A stretch of 64,000 nucleotides of DNA, from assembly GCF_039522165.1 (NCBI RefSeq), contig NZ_BAAADE010000002.1, forward strand, positions 372,001 to 436,000, in the 5' to 3' direction. Source of the stretch: Paenochrobactrum glaciei (GTDB lineage Bacteria > Pseudomonadota > Alphaproteobacteria > Rhizobiales > Rhizobiaceae). This document shows, one piece after another, positions 45,571-54,918 of this stretch (position 1 is the stretch's first letter; each line of letters begins with the position of its first letter). The translations under genes were made by a program, and so were the position numbers. The notes under the pieces are model-generated. The model saw only the letters and a program-made list of their open reading frames with translations. It ran no database searches and was not told the DNA's origin.

Positions 45571-45768
45571 ATGGCTGAGAAGAAGGGTAAGACGGTTACG
45601 GTCGAACAGATCGGTAGCCCAATCCGTCGTCCGGCTGAGCAGCGTGCAACGCTTATCGGTCTGGGACTTAACAAAATGCGTCGTCGTTCAACACTTGAAG
45701 ATACACCTTCAGTGCGCGGCATGATCCGTAGCGTCCAGCATCTCGTCCGCGTAGTGGACGAGGCTTGA
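45571..45768 (+). CDS. rpmD: 50S ribosomal protein L30
   Basis: The 65 residues contain the conserved TVEQIGSPIRRPAEQRATLIGLGLNKMRR and RGMIRSVQHLVRV. The ATG at 45571 is preceded by AAAGGATTTCAGTG; a GTG one codon earlier is less likely. Confidence 0.96.
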   Translation: MAEKKGKTVTVEQIGSPIRRPAEQRATLIGLGLNKMRRRSTLEDTPSVRGMIRSVQHLVRVVDEA

Positions 45769-45787
45769 GCCGCAGGGAGATATAGAG

Positions 45788-46264
45788 ATGAAACTCAACG
45801 ATCTGCGTGAAAAGCCAGGTGCAGTTAAAGCACGCAAGCGTGTAGGCCGTGGTATTGGTTCGGGTACCGGTAAGACCGGTGGTCGCGGTGTGAAGGGTCA
45901 GAAGTCCCGTTCAGGCGTTGCCATCAACGGTTTTGAAGGCGGCCAGATGCCAATTTACCGTCGCTTGCCTAAGCGCGGTTTTACCAACATTTTTGCTAAA
46001 GAATTCAACACTGTTTCTGTTGAACGCGTTCAGGCTGCAATCGATGCAGGCAAATTGGATGCATCAGCTGTTGTAACTGTTGAAGCTCTGGTTGCAGCTG
46101 GCGTGATTCGTCGTGCAAAAGACGGCGTACGTCTGCTTTCAAACGGCGAAATCACAGCTAAAGTAACTTTTGATGTTGCAGGCGCTTCAAAGGCTGCAAT
46201 CGAAAAAGTTGAAAAAGCTGGCGGTAGCGTAAAGCTACCTGAGGCAGCTTCTGCTGCTGAATAA
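45788..46264 (+). CDS. rplO: 50S ribosomal protein L15
   Basis: L15 is a late assembly protein. The 158 residues start with MKLNDLREKPGAVKARKRVGRG, have the Gly/Arg-rich loop GRGIGSGTGKTGGRGVKGQKSR, and a C-terminal globular domain. Confidence 0.98.
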   Translation: MKLNDLREKPGAVKARKRVGRGIGSGTGKTGGRGVKGQKSRSGVAINGFEGGQMPIYRRLPKRGFTNIFAKEFNTVSVERVQAAIDAGKLDASAVVTVEALVAAGVIRRAKDGVRLLSNGEITAKVTFDVAGASKAAIEKVEKAGGSVKLPEAASAAE

Positions 46265-46275
46265 GCAAATTAAAT

Positions 46276-46299
46276 AGCGGCGGCCTTCGAGCCGCCGCT
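46276..46299 (+). other. GC-rich hairpin after rplO
   Basis: AGCGGCGGC / GCCGCCGCT is a perfect 9-bp stem with a 6-base loop, in the 277-base spacer before secY. GCATATTTG follows, not a T-run. The spacer is long for this operon, so secY may have its own promoter; none is clear. Confidence 0.55.
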
Positions 46300-46541
46300 T
46301 GCATATTTGAGCTTGTGCGCTTATCTGGCTAAGAACGCCTGCGCTAATCGTCTGTTTAGATTCGTGTTGTCGTTGTTCTGATGGTCGCAATACATGTTTT
46401 ATCGGTACTCTTTTTGCTAACTCTGTATTGAATTCCGGTTTGTAGGGCGATATCAAAACCACTTGAACTCAAATCTTAACAGACCTAGAAGCGTCTTGAC
46501 GGATCTAGAGGCGAGGCCTGAGATTTCACCGGAGTATTTTT

Positions 46542-47882
46542 ATGGCATCGGCTGCTGAACAGCTTGCATCCAACCTTAATTTTTCAGCTTTCTCCAAAGC
46601 GGAAGAACTCAAGAAGCGTATTTGGTTTACACTAGGCGCATTGCTTGTTTATCGGTTTGGTACTTATATCCCGCTACCTGGTATTAACCCTGATGCATTG
46701 GCTCAGGCATTCCAGCAACATTCGCAAGGGGTTTTAGGCCTCTTCAATATGTTTGCCGGTGGTGCTGTGGGTCGTATGGCTATTTTTGCCCTCGGGATCA
46801 TGCCTTACATTTCCGCGTCCATTATCGTGCAGCTGATGACATCGGTTGTACCTTCACTTGAAGCTTTGAAAAAAGACGGTGAAGCAGGGCGTAAAGTCAT
46901 CAACCAATATACCCGTTACGGCACCGTGCTTTTGGCGCTCGTTCAGGCCTATGCAATTTCTGTAGGTTTGGAATCGGGCAGCGGCATTGTCACTGAGCCT
47001 GGTATGTTCTTCCGTGTATCTTCTGTGATTACACTGGTTGGTGGTACCATGTTCTTGATGTGGCTCGGTGAGCAGATCACTGCACGCGGTATCGGTAATG
47101 GTATTTCTCTGATCATTTTCTCCGGTATTGTTGCCAACTTGCCAAGTGCCATTTCCGGTACACTTGAGCTTGGCCGTACAGGTGCATTGTCGACCGGTCT
47201 GATTTTGGCCGTTATTATTCTGGCGATTATTCTGATTGCTGTGATTGTATTTGTTGAACGTGCGCAGCGCCGCTTGCTGATCCAGTATCCGAAGCGTCAA
47301 GTGGGTAACCGCATGTTCCAGGGTGATACATCGCACCTGCCACTTAAATTGAACACTGCCGGTGTTATTCCGCCAATCTTTGCCTCTTCATTGTTATTGT
47401 TGCCTGCAACGGTTGCCGGCTTTGCAAATTCGGAGAACATGCCGGCTTGGGGTTCGGCTATTCTGAATGCGCTTGGTCATGGTCAGCCGCTATATATGCT
47501 GCTTTACGCTGCACTGATCATTTTCTTCTGTTTCTTCTACACAGCGATTGTCTTTAATCCGAAGGACACTGCTGACCAGCTGAAAAAACATTCAGGCTTT
47601 ATTCCGGGTATCCGTCCGGGTGAACGTACCGCAGAATATATCGACTATGTGCTGACTCGCATTACCGTCGTAGGTGCTATTTATATTACATTAGTATGTT
47701 TGCTTCCTGAGTTCCTTATTTCCGCAACCGGTGTACCGTTCTATTTGGGTGGAACATCGCTTCTGATCGTGGTCAGTGTCACGCTTGATACTGTTTCACA
47801 GGTACAGGGCCATCTGATTGCGCACCAGTATGAGGGACTCATCAAGAAGTCCAAACTAAGAGGCGGGAAACGTAGCAGATGA
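46542..47882 (+). CDS. secY: Preprotein translocase subunit SecY
   Basis: SecY is the channel of the SecYEG translocon. The 446 residues have ten predicted membrane helices, the plug region after helix 1 (IPLPGINPDALAQAF), and the conserved cytoplasmic loop KHSGFIPGIRPG before helix 9. It ends 4 bases into adk, sharing ATGA. Confidence 0.98.
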   Translation: MASAAEQLASNLNFSAFSKAEELKKRIWFTLGALLVYRFGTYIPLPGINPDALAQAFQQHSQGVLGLFNMFAGGAVGRMAIFALGIMPYISASIIVQLMTSVVPSLEALKKDGEAGRKVINQYTRYGTVLLALVQAYAISVGLESGSGIVTEPGMFFRVSSVITLVGGTMFLMWLGEQITARGIGNGISLIIFSGIVANLPSAISGTLELGRTGALSTGLILAVIILAIILIAVIVFVERAQRRLLIQYPKRQVGNRMFQGDTSHLPLKLNTAGVIPPIFASSLLLLPATVAGFANSENMPAWGSAILNALGHGQPLYMLLYAALIIFFCFFYTAIVFNPKDTADQLKKHSGFIPGIRPGERTAEYIDYVLTRITVVGAIYITLVCLLPEFLISATGVPFYLGGTSLLIVVSVTLDTVSQVQGHLIAHQYEGLIKKSKLRGGKRSR

Positions 47883-48463
47883 GATTGATCTTTCTTGGAC
47901 CACCAGGAGCTGGTAAGGGCACGCAGGCTTCATTGCTGACAGCGCAATATGGGATCCCACAATTGTCGACCGGTGATATGTTGCGCGCAGCCGTTGCGCA
48001 ACAAACCGAAGTTGGTAAACGTGCTAAGGCTGTTATGGATGCAGGTCAGCTCGTCTCCGACGAAATCGTCAATGCGATCGTTTCTGATCGTATTGATGAG
48101 GCTGATTGCGCCAATGGGTTCATTCTGGATGGTTATCCGAGAACCGTACCGCAGGCTGTGGCACTCGCCGATATGCTTGCCGGTAAGGGCTTGAAACTGG
48201 ATGCTGTTATTGAGCTGAAGGTTGATGAATCCGCTTTGGTTAAGCGTATGGAAAATCGTGTTGCTGAAACAATCGCTAAAGGCGGTCAGGTTCGCTCCGA
48301 CGATAATCCGGAAGCTTTCCGTAAGCGTTTGATAGAATATCGTGAAAAAACTGCACCATTGTCAGATCATTATGCATCGACCGGTGAGTTGAAAACGGTA
48401 GATGGTATGGCAGAAGTCGATACCGTTACGAAAGAAATCGCTGCGATACTTGCTTCAGCTTAA
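47879..48463 (+). CDS. adk: Adenylate kinase (short-LID form)
   Basis: Adk interconverts 2 ADP and ATP plus AMP. The 194 residues show the P-loop GPPGAGKGTQ (7-16), AMP-site STGDMLRAAV, and FILDGYPRTVPQA. The LID is short (ENRVAETIAKGGQVRSDDN) and lacks zinc-binding Cys, as in other alphaproteobacteria. The start overlaps the secY stop. Confidence 0.97.
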   Translation: MRLIFLGPPGAGKGTQASLLTAQYGIPQLSTGDMLRAAVAQQTEVGKRAKAVMDAGQLVSDEIVNAIVSDRIDEADCANGFILDGYPRTVPQAVALADMLAGKGLKLDAVIELKVDESALVKRMENRVAETIAKGGQVRSDDNPEAFRKRLIEYREKTAPLSDHYASTGELKTVDGMAEVDTVTKEIAAILASA

Positions 48464-48474
48464 TCTGAAGCAAG
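48449..48474 (+). other. Hairpin spanning the adk stop codon
   Basis: CTTGCTTCAG / CTGAAGCAAG is a perfect 10-bp stem whose loop holds the TAA stop of adk. Confidence 0.5.
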
Positions 48475-48486
48475 CTATCTCACGAC

Positions 48487-48540
48487 TGACGGTGTCGGTA
48501 AAAGTTACTTAATGGTTGACTTTTGCCGACGATTCCGTCA
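48487..48540 (+). promoter_or_regulatory. Long composite hairpin in the rpsM leader
   Basis: An inner 12-bp stem GTCGGTAAAAGT / ACTTTTGCCGAC (one U-G pair) is extended by an outer TGACGG / CCGTCA stem across a small internal loop. A further CCACTT / AAGTGG hairpin follows at 48550-48570. They lie 150 bases before rpsM, where E. coli carries the S4-binding leader; a similar regulatory role is only inferred. Confidence 0.55.
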
Positions 48541-48691
48541 ATGACAGCCCCACTTCGATTATCTAAGTGGTCGATGTCGGTTTTGCGTACAAAAGGCGCT
48601 TGATCCGGTATCGGGCATGAAAACTGTCTGGATTAGGGCAATCGAATATAACGTCCGGACAGGACATTAACACTTCTCAAGGAGAAAACGC

Positions 48692-49060
48692 GTGGCACGT
48701 ATCGCTGGCGTCAACATCCCTACGAATAAACGCGTAATCATTGCGCTTCAGTATATTCACGGGATCGGACCAAAATTTGCACAGCAGATTGTGACGAAAG
48801 TCGGAATCGCTGCTGAACGTCGCGTCAACCAGTTGACCGACGCTGAAGTACTTCAGATTCGTGAAGCAATCGATGCTGACTACCAGGTTGAAGGTGACCT
48901 GCGTCGTGAAGTTTCGATGAACATTAAACGTCTGATGGATCTGGGCTGCTACCGCGGTCTGCGTCATCGTCGTTCATTGCCGGTACGCGGTCAGCGCACC
49001 CACACCAATGCGCGCACCCGTAAGGGTCCTGCAAAGGCAATCGCCGGTAAGAAGAAATAA
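48692..49060 (+). CDS. rpsM: 30S ribosomal protein S13
   Basis: S13 forms the subunit bridge to L5. The 122 residues start at GTG (MARIAGVNIPTNKRV), with a strong AAGGAG before it, and end RTHTNARTRKGPAKAIAGKKK. It opens the alpha operon. Confidence 0.98.
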   Translation: MARIAGVNIPTNKRVIIALQYIHGIGPKFAQQIVTKVGIAAERRVNQLTDAEVLQIREAIDADYQVEGDLRREVSMNIKRLMDLGCYRGLRHRRSLPVRGQRTHTNARTRKGPAKAIAGKKK

Positions 49061-49065
49061 TCCGT

Positions 49066-49084
49066 AGCGCTTTAGCCAAGCGCT
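49066..49084 (+). other. Small hairpin between rpsM and rpsK
   Basis: AGCGCTT / AAGCGCT forms a 7-bp stem with a 5-base loop directly after the rpsM stop. Confidence 0.45.
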
Positions 49085-49196
49085 GCGTGCTTATTCTTAA
49101 GCATATGAAATTTGATGCTAGTCCTGTGTCCGAGTATTCGGGACTGGTGGAGCCGCTGGAATTACGGCGGTGTAGAGATCAATTGGAAGGACTGAC

Positions 49197-49586
49197 ATGG
49201 CCAAGGATGCCACTCGCGTTCGTCGTAGAGAACGTAAGAATATTTCGACCGGTGTTGCACACGTTAATTCAACGTTCAACAACACACTGATCACAATCAC
49301 TGATGCGCAGGGCAATGCTATTGCCTGGTCGTCAGCCGGTGCTCAGGGTTTCAAAGGCTCACGTAAATCGACCCCGTTTGCTGCACAGATCGCTGCTGAA
49401 GATTGCGCCAAAAAGGCACAGGAACATGGCATGCGAACCCTCGAAGTTGAGGTTTGTGGTCCGGGTTCAGGTCGTGAATCAGCACTGCGTGCCCTGCAGG
49501 CTGCTGGTTTCGTGATCACATCGATTCGTGACGTGACACCTATCCCGCACAATGGTTGCCGTCCTCGTAAGAAGCGCCGCGTATAA
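49197..49586 (+). CDS. rpsK: 30S ribosomal protein S11
   Basis: S11 lies on the 30S platform. The 129 residues include GVAHVNSTFNNTLITITDAQGN, GRESALRALQAAGFVI and the C-terminal TPIPHNGCRPRKKRRV. Confidence 0.98.
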   Translation: MAKDATRVRRRERKNISTGVAHVNSTFNNTLITITDAQGNAIAWSSAGAQGFKGSRKSTPFAAQIAAEDCAKKAQEHGMRTLEVEVCGPGSGRESALRALQAAGFVITSIRDVTPIPHNGCRPRKKRRV

Positions 49587-49598
49587 TTTCTGTTCACT

Positions 49599-49676
49599 GC
49601 CGCATGTGGGCAAGGCTTTTAATAGTCTTCTTCCCGTGCGGCTTCTTCGCTTGATCGCTACGATTGGATGGTAGCG
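49599..49676 (+). other. Two hairpins between rpsK and rpoA
   Basis: GCCGCA / TGCGGC (49599-49642, with inner GGG/CCC) and CGCTAC / GTAGCG (49656-49676) fold the spacer. The second sits just before the rpoA ribosome site and could affect its translation. Confidence 0.4.
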
Positions 49677-49699
49677 ACGGTTGGATGAAGGAAAATAAA

Positions 49700-50713
49700 A
49701 TGATTCAGAAAAATTGGCAGGAACTGATTAAACCTAACAAGGTTGAGTTTCTCACCAGTGGTTCGCATACGCATGCAACAGTGGTTGCCGAGCCTTTAGA
49801 GCGCGGCTACGGTCTGACCCTTGGTAATGCTCTGCGCCGGGTGCTTTTGTCATCCTTACGTGGTGCAGCTGTTACCGCTGTTCAGATTGACGGCGTTCTG
49901 CATGAATTCTCGTCAATTCCGGGTGTTCGTGAAGATGTAACCGATATCGTTTTGAATATCAAAGAAATCGCTATCCGTATGGAAGGCGAGGGTCCTAAGC
50001 GCATGGTTGTGCGTAAAGAAGGCCCGGGCGTTGTAACCGCCGGCGATATTCAGACTGTTGGTGACGTTGAAATTCTTAATCCGGATCACGTTATCTGCAC
50101 CCTCGATGAGGGCGCGGAAATCCGTATGGAATTCACCGTCAACACCGGTAAGGGCTATGTCCCTGCCGACAGAAACCGTGCTGAAGATGCTCCGATTGGC
50201 TTGATCCCAGTCGACAGCCTCTATTCACCGGTGCGTAAAGTCTCTTATAAGGTTGAGAACACCCGTGAAGGTCAGGTTCTTGATTATGATAAGCTGACGC
50301 TCAACATTGAGACAAATGGTGCGGTTAGTGGTGAAGATGCTGTTGCTTATGCAGCACGTATTCTTCAGGACCAGCTGGCAATTTTTGTCAACTTTGAAGA
50401 GCCGCAAAAGGAAGCCCCGCAGGAGCAGGAAGCAGAACTGGCGTTTAACCCGGCACTGCTTAAGAAAGTTGACGAACTGGAACTTTCAGTACGTTCAGCT
50501 AACTGCCTCAAGAACGATAACATCGTTTATATCGGCGACCTCATTCAGAAAACGGAAGCCGAAATGCTGCGGACTCCGAATTTCGGCCGCAAATCGTTGA
50601 ACGAAATCAAAGAAGTTCTTGCGTCAATGGGACTCCATCTTGGTATGGAAATTCCAACATGGCCGCCTGAGAATATCGAAGATCTCGCAAAACGCTACGA
50701 AGACCAATATTGA
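49700..50713 (+). CDS. rpoA: DNA-directed RNA polymerase subunit alpha
   Basis: RpoA dimerises to start polymerase assembly and contacts upstream DNA and activators. The 337 residues hold the N-terminal domain (GYGLTLGNALRRVLLSSL) and the C-terminal DNA-binding domain (ELSVRSANCLKNDNI, LRTPNFGRKSLNEIKEVL). I use the ATG at 49700 behind GAAGGAAAATAAA, which gives the usual length; the frame is open to 49664. Confidence 0.98.
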   Translation: MIQKNWQELIKPNKVEFLTSGSHTHATVVAEPLERGYGLTLGNALRRVLLSSLRGAAVTAVQIDGVLHEFSSIPGVREDVTDIVLNIKEIAIRMEGEGPKRMVVRKEGPGVVTAGDIQTVGDVEILNPDHVICTLDEGAEIRMEFTVNTGKGYVPADRNRAEDAPIGLIPVDSLYSPVRKVSYKVENTREGQVLDYDKLTLNIETNGAVSGEDAVAYAARILQDQLAIFVNFEEPQKEAPQEQEAELAFNPALLKKVDELELSVRSANCLKNDNIVYIGDLIQKTEAEMLRTPNFGRKSLNEIKEVLASMGLHLGMEIPTWPPENIEDLAKRYEDQY

Positions 50714-50753
50714 GCCGGCACCGCTCGGTTAAAAAAGATTAAAGGAGAAGGCC

Positions 50754-51182
50754 ATGCGCCACGGTAATGCACAGCGTAAGCTGAACCGCACCGCCTCGCA
50801 TCGCAAAGCAATGTTCGCTAACATGGCAGCGTCGCTGATTGAGCATGAACAGATCGTAACGACCCTTCCTAAAGCCAAGGAAATCCGTCCGATCGTAGAA
50901 AAGCTTGTCACTCTCGGCAAGCGTGGCGACCTGCATGCACGTCGTCAGGCAATTTCTGCTATTCAGAACGTTGAACTGGTTGGCAAACTGTTTGATACAA
51001 TCGCAACCCGTTACGCAACCCGTAACGGCGGCTACATTCGCATCATGAAAGCGGGCTTCCGCTATGGTGATAATGCGCCTATGGCTGTTGTTGAGTTTGT
51101 TGAGCGCGATGTAAACGCAAAAGGCGCGAAAGATCTCGCCCGCGTTGAAGCTGAACAGGCTAACGAAGCTGATGCAGCATAA
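50754..51182 (+). CDS. rplQ: 50S ribosomal protein L17
   Basis: The 142 residues start MRHGNAQRKLNRTASHRKAMFANMAASL and include TTLPKAKEIRPIVEKLVTL. The C-terminal tail (LARVEAEQANEADAA) is longer than in E. coli, as usual in this class. A terminator follows, ending the alpha operon. Confidence 0.98.
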   Translation: MRHGNAQRKLNRTASHRKAMFANMAASLIEHEQIVTTLPKAKEIRPIVEKLVTLGKRGDLHARRQAISAIQNVELVGKLFDTIATRYATRNGGYIRIMKAGFRYGDNAPMAVVEFVERDVNAKGAKDLARVEAEQANEADAA

Positions 51183-51209
51183 TTTTCAGTCTCATGACTG
51201 GATAAGATC

Positions 51210-51238
51210 AAGGAGCCTTCGGGCTCCTTTTTCTTTTT
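51210..51238 (+). terminator. Terminator of the alpha operon
   Basis: AAGGAGCC-TTCG-GGCTCCTT with a TTCG tetraloop and a T-rich tail is a canonical rho-independent signal. Confidence 0.9.
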
Positions 51239-51393
51239 TAGCTTTTTGATTTAGATTTTTACGCAATTCTTCTGCGATTTGCCCTTGCTTGCGTATTTAA
51301 TGCGTGGGCATGGTTTAAACAGCTTCAGTTTCGACTACATTATGCCATGAATCACAGATTATAATCTGGGCTTTACAGTGAATGGAGTATCGT

Positions 51394-52827
51394 ATGACAG
51401 CTTGGCGATCTATGCTTGTAGGTACATTCATGGCGGTTTCAGCCGTTGCGGCTGGCAGCGCTGCCTTGGCGCAAGATGCAGTAACGCGTGCCGTTCCTGA
51501 AAGTCGTGCGCAAATACAGGCATCTTTTTCACCGCTCGTGAAACAAACAGCGCCGGCTGTGGTGAATGTTTATGCGGCACGTCAGGTACAGCAACGCAGT
51601 TCACCTTTTGCAGGTGATCCGTTTTTTGAACAGTTTTTTGGTCGTCAGTTTGGCGATAGTTTTGGTCAGCGCAAGCCACGCATTGAGCAATCGCTCGGTT
51701 CCGGTGTGATCGTTGATCCATCCGGCATTGTGATTACCAATAATCACGTCATTGAAGATGCCGATGAGATCAAAGTGGCGATGTCGGACGGCCGCGAATA
51801 TGAAAGCCGCATTTTGCTGCGCGATAAAACATCCGATCTGGCTGTTTTGAAGATCGAGGGTAAAGAAAAATTTCCGGTTCTGGCATTAGGCAATTCTGAT
51901 GCAGTGGAAGTGGGTGATCTGGTGCTGGCAATTGGCAACCCGTTCGGGGTTGGTCAGACGGTAACAAGCGGTATTGTTTCGGCGCAATCGCGCACGCAAG
52001 TCGGTATCTCTGACTTTGATTTTTTCATTCAGACAGATGCTGCGATTAATCCGGGTAACTCTGGTGGCGCTTTGATTGATATGCAAGGCAGCCTGATCGG
52101 TATTAATACAGCGATTTTCTCCCGTTCGGGTGGATCTATCGGTATTGGTTTTGCGATTCCTTCTAATATGGTGAAAGCCGTTGTTGATGCTGCGGCTGCG
52201 GGTAATTCCAGCTTTGTGCGTCCGTTTATCGGTGCCACTTTCCAAACGATCACACGTGACGTTGCTGATAGTCTGGGTATGGAGCAGCCATATGGGGCTT
52301 TGATCGCAGCCCTTGTTAAAGACGGGCCGGGTGCTAAGGCCGGATTGAAAATCGGCGATGTGATTTTGCGTGTGCAGGGTGTGCGCGCTGATAATCCTGA
52401 TGTGTTGGGGTATCGTCTGTCCACTGCCGGCATCGGTAAAACGGTTGATCTTGATATCCTGCGTGATGGCAAAACGCAGACGATTGCGGTGAAGCTTGAA
52501 AAAGAACCGGCCGTGAAAGATATTGCGCCGCAATTGATTGAAGGCGACAACCCGTTAGCCGGTGCTTCTGTGGTCGAGCTCAATGCTGCCTCCAGCAAAA
52601 AGCTGCGACTGCCTGAAGCCACGACAGGAGTAGGGGTATCTGATATTTATCGTGGTTCGCCTGCACAGCGTTTGGGTTTGCGCCCATCTGATATTATTCG
52701 TGGTATCAACGGTACCCCGATCCGTAATATACAAGATTTGCAATCGGCCTTGAGTGCCGGTCGCGGATTGATGTGGCGGCTTGAATTTGAACGAGACGGC
52801 GCTTTGATACGACAATTTGTGCGATAA
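51394..52827 (+). CDS. Periplasmic DegP/DegQ-type serine endoprotease
   Basis: A trypsin-like protease that degrades or refolds damaged envelope proteins. The 477 residues have a signal peptide (cleavage after AALAQ, about 27), a Phe/Gly/Gln-rich LA-loop-like insert (about 68-95), the protease domain with catalytic His118 (TNNHVIEDADE), Asp148 (TSDLAVLKI) and Ser223 (NPGNSGGALID), then two PDZ domains (about 272-365 and 395-470). All three catalytic residues are intact. I use the ATG at 51394 behind GGAG; an ATG at 51382 is in frame. It has its own promoter region after the alpha-operon terminator and is followed after 41 bases by rarA. Confidence 0.93.
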   Translation: MTAWRSMLVGTFMAVSAVAAGSAALAQDAVTRAVPESRAQIQASFSPLVKQTAPAVVNVYAARQVQQRSSPFAGDPFFEQFFGRQFGDSFGQRKPRIEQSLGSGVIVDPSGIVITNNHVIEDADEIKVAMSDGREYESRILLRDKTSDLAVLKIEGKEKFPVLALGNSDAVEVGDLVLAIGNPFGVGQTVTSGIVSAQSRTQVGISDFDFFIQTDAAINPGNSGGALIDMQGSLIGINTAIFSRSGGSIGIGFAIPSNMVKAVVDAAAAGNSSFVRPFIGATFQTITRDVADSLGMEQPYGALIAALVKDGPGAKAGLKIGDVILRVQGVRADNPDVLGYRLSTAGIGKTVDLDILRDGKTQTIAVKLEKEPAVKDIAPQLIEGDNPLAGASVVELNAASSKKLRLPEATTGVGVSDIYRGSPAQRLGLRPSDIIRGINGTPIRNIQDLQSALSAGRGLMWRLEFERDGALIRQFVR

Positions 52828-52868
52828 CCGGTTATCTTGAAGATAGTCCGGTCAATTGTGAGATAAGA

Positions 52869-54191
52869 ATGAGCGATCTTTTTTCGGCATCCCCTGATCC
52901 ATTGGCCGACCGCAACCGGCCATTGGCTGACCGGATGCGTCCCCGTAGCTTGGGCGAAGTATCCGGCCAAGAGCATCTGACAGGTGAAGAAGGTGTGCTG
53001 AGCCGCATGATTGCGTCAGGTACATTGGGGTCGATGATCTTTTGGGGGCCTCCGGGCACAGGAAAAACAACGGTCGCTCGTTTGCTTGCCGGTGAAACCG
53101 ATCTGGCATTTGAGCAGATTTCGGCAATTTTCTCCGGCGTTGCTGATCTGAAGCGTGTTTTTGAAATGGCACGCTCCAGACGCATGTCTGGCCGTCAGAC
53201 TTTGTTGTTTGTGGATGAAATCCATCGCTTCAACCGCGCCCAGCAGGACAGTTTCCTGCCTGTGATGGAAGATGGCACGGTTATTCTGATTGGTGCGACG
53301 ACGGAAAATCCGTCTTTTGAGTTAAACGCCGCTCTCTTGTCGCGGGCGCGTGTCTTAACCTTCAAACCGCATGATGAAACCAGCATTTCGGTGTTGTTGA
53401 AACGGGCTGAAGCGCAGGAAGAACGCGCACTCCCTTTGGATGATGATGCGCGGCAAAGTCTTATCCGTATGGCGGATGGTGATGGTCGCGCTGCTTTGAC
53501 TTTGGCGGAAGAGGTTTGGCGCGCTGCCAAGCCGGACGAAATCTTTGATGTTGAGACATTGCAGGAGATCGTTCAGCGCCGTGCACCCGTTTATGACAAA
53601 GGGCAGGATGGTCATTATAATCTGATTTCGGCCTTGCATAAATCTGTGCGTGGATCTGATCCTGATGCAGCGCTTTATTATCTCTGCCGCATGTTTGATG
53701 CCGGTGAAGACCCGCTTTATATCGGTCGCCGTTTGGTGCGCATGGCGGTTGAAGATATCGGTTTGGCTGATCCGCAGGCCTTGGCAATCTGCAATGCTGC
53801 CAAAGATGCCTATGATTATCTGGGCTCGCCGGAAGGTGAACTTGCACTCGCGCAGGCTTGCGTTTATCTGGCAACAGCGCCTAAATCCAATGCAGTTTAT
53901 GTGGCCTATAAAGCGGCCTTGGCCACAGCAAAGGCGCATGGTTCGCTTCTGCCGCCCAAACATATTCTGAATGCACCAACCAAGCTGATGAAGGGCGAGG
54001 GCTATGGCGATGGTTATGCTTATGACCATGATCAGCCGGATGCTTTTTCGGGGCAGGATTATTTCCCTGAAAAACTAGGTCGCCAGAGTTTCTATGAGCC
54101 GGTGGAGCGTGGCTTTGAGCGTGAATTGCGCAAGCGTCTTGATTATTGGCAGCGTTTAAGACAAGAGCGTGGGACGCATAAAAAGCCATGA
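52869..54191 (+). CDS. rarA: Replication-associated recombination protein A (RarA/MgsA)
   Basis: RarA is an AAA+ clamp-loader-like ATPase that acts at stalled replication forks. The 440 residues have Walker A GPPGTGKTT (60-68), Walker B LLFVDEIHRF, sensor 1 GATTENPSFELNAALLSR, and the C-terminal tetramerisation region with GEDPLYIGRRLVRMAVEDIGLADP. The ATG is preceded by GAGATAAGA. Confidence 0.96.
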   Translation: MSDLFSASPDPLADRNRPLADRMRPRSLGEVSGQEHLTGEEGVLSRMIASGTLGSMIFWGPPGTGKTTVARLLAGETDLAFEQISAIFSGVADLKRVFEMARSRRMSGRQTLLFVDEIHRFNRAQQDSFLPVMEDGTVILIGATTENPSFELNAALLSRARVLTFKPHDETSISVLLKRAEAQEERALPLDDDARQSLIRMADGDGRAALTLAEEVWRAAKPDEIFDVETLQEIVQRRAPVYDKGQDGHYNLISALHKSVRGSDPDAALYYLCRMFDAGEDPLYIGRRLVRMAVEDIGLADPQALAICNAAKDAYDYLGSPEGELALAQACVYLATAPKSNAVYVAYKAALATAKAHGSLLPPKHILNAPTKLMKGEGYGDGYAYDHDQPDAFSGQDYFPEKLGRQSFYEPVERGFERELRKRLDYWQRLRQERGTHKKP

Positions 54192-54342
54192 ATTTCATGC
54201 GGTTACTTTCAGGAAGCCCATGTAAGTTCATGATTTTGCTTGGTTAAAAATATTTGTCATCATGTGCCCCACTGTGTATGACAGGGGCGACTGGCAGAAA
54301 ACTGATTTCGATCATTTTCTGCAATGAATTTTACAAAGGTGC

Positions 54343-54894
54343 ATGATGACAAAGACTATTCGTTTGCTTGGCATTTCAGGCAGTATTCGTAAAAATGCCT
54401 TCAATACGATCATTTTAGAAACCATTGCTGAAAACCTGCCGCAGAATGTTGAATTGCAGATTTTCCCGCTCAATGATGTTCCGCTTTATAATCAGGACGA
54501 AGACACCGCAACGCCGCCACAGGCTGTGCAGGATCTGCGTCAGGCCGTTGCGGATGCTGATGGCATGATTATTTCTTCGCCGGAATATATTTATGGCATG
54601 AGCGGTGTGCTGAAAAATGCACTGGACTGGATTTCCCGCCCGCATGGCAAATCCCACATGATTGGCAAGCCTGTTTTCACCATGACCGCATCACCGGCTG
54701 CCACTGGCGGCGTGCGTGCGCAGGCACAGTTGAACGAAGCGATGATGGCAATCGGTGCGCGTCAGGTTCTGCGTCCGCAGACAGTTTTGGCAACCGTGCA
54801 TGAAAAAATTACAGACGGCCGTCTGAGTGATGAGTCAAGCCTTTCCTTTATCAAGGCAGGGGTAGCTGATTTGCTGAAGAGCATTGAAGACTGA
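54343..54894 (+). CDS. NADPH-dependent FMN reductase-like flavoprotein
   Basis: The 183-residue product has the flavodoxin-like fold of the NAD(P)H:FMN/quinone reductase family: ISGSIRKNAFNT (phosphate loop, 11-22), IFPLNDVPLYNQDEDT, and SPEYIYGMSGVLKNALDWISRP, which binds the flavin ring. Relatives reduce FMN, quinones or chromate; the substrate here is not known. Two ATGs in a row occur at 54343/54346; a terminator follows, so it is likely monocistronic. Confidence 0.9.
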   Translation: MMTKTIRLLGISGSIRKNAFNTIILETIAENLPQNVELQIFPLNDVPLYNQDEDTATPPQAVQDLRQAVADADGMIISSPEYIYGMSGVLKNALDWISRPHGKSHMIGKPVFTMTASPAATGGVRAQAQLNEAMMAIGARQVLRPQTVLATVHEKITDGRLSDESSLSFIKAGVADLLKSIED

Positions 54895-54918
54895 TTTTAA
54901 AGGCCACTAACATTATTA

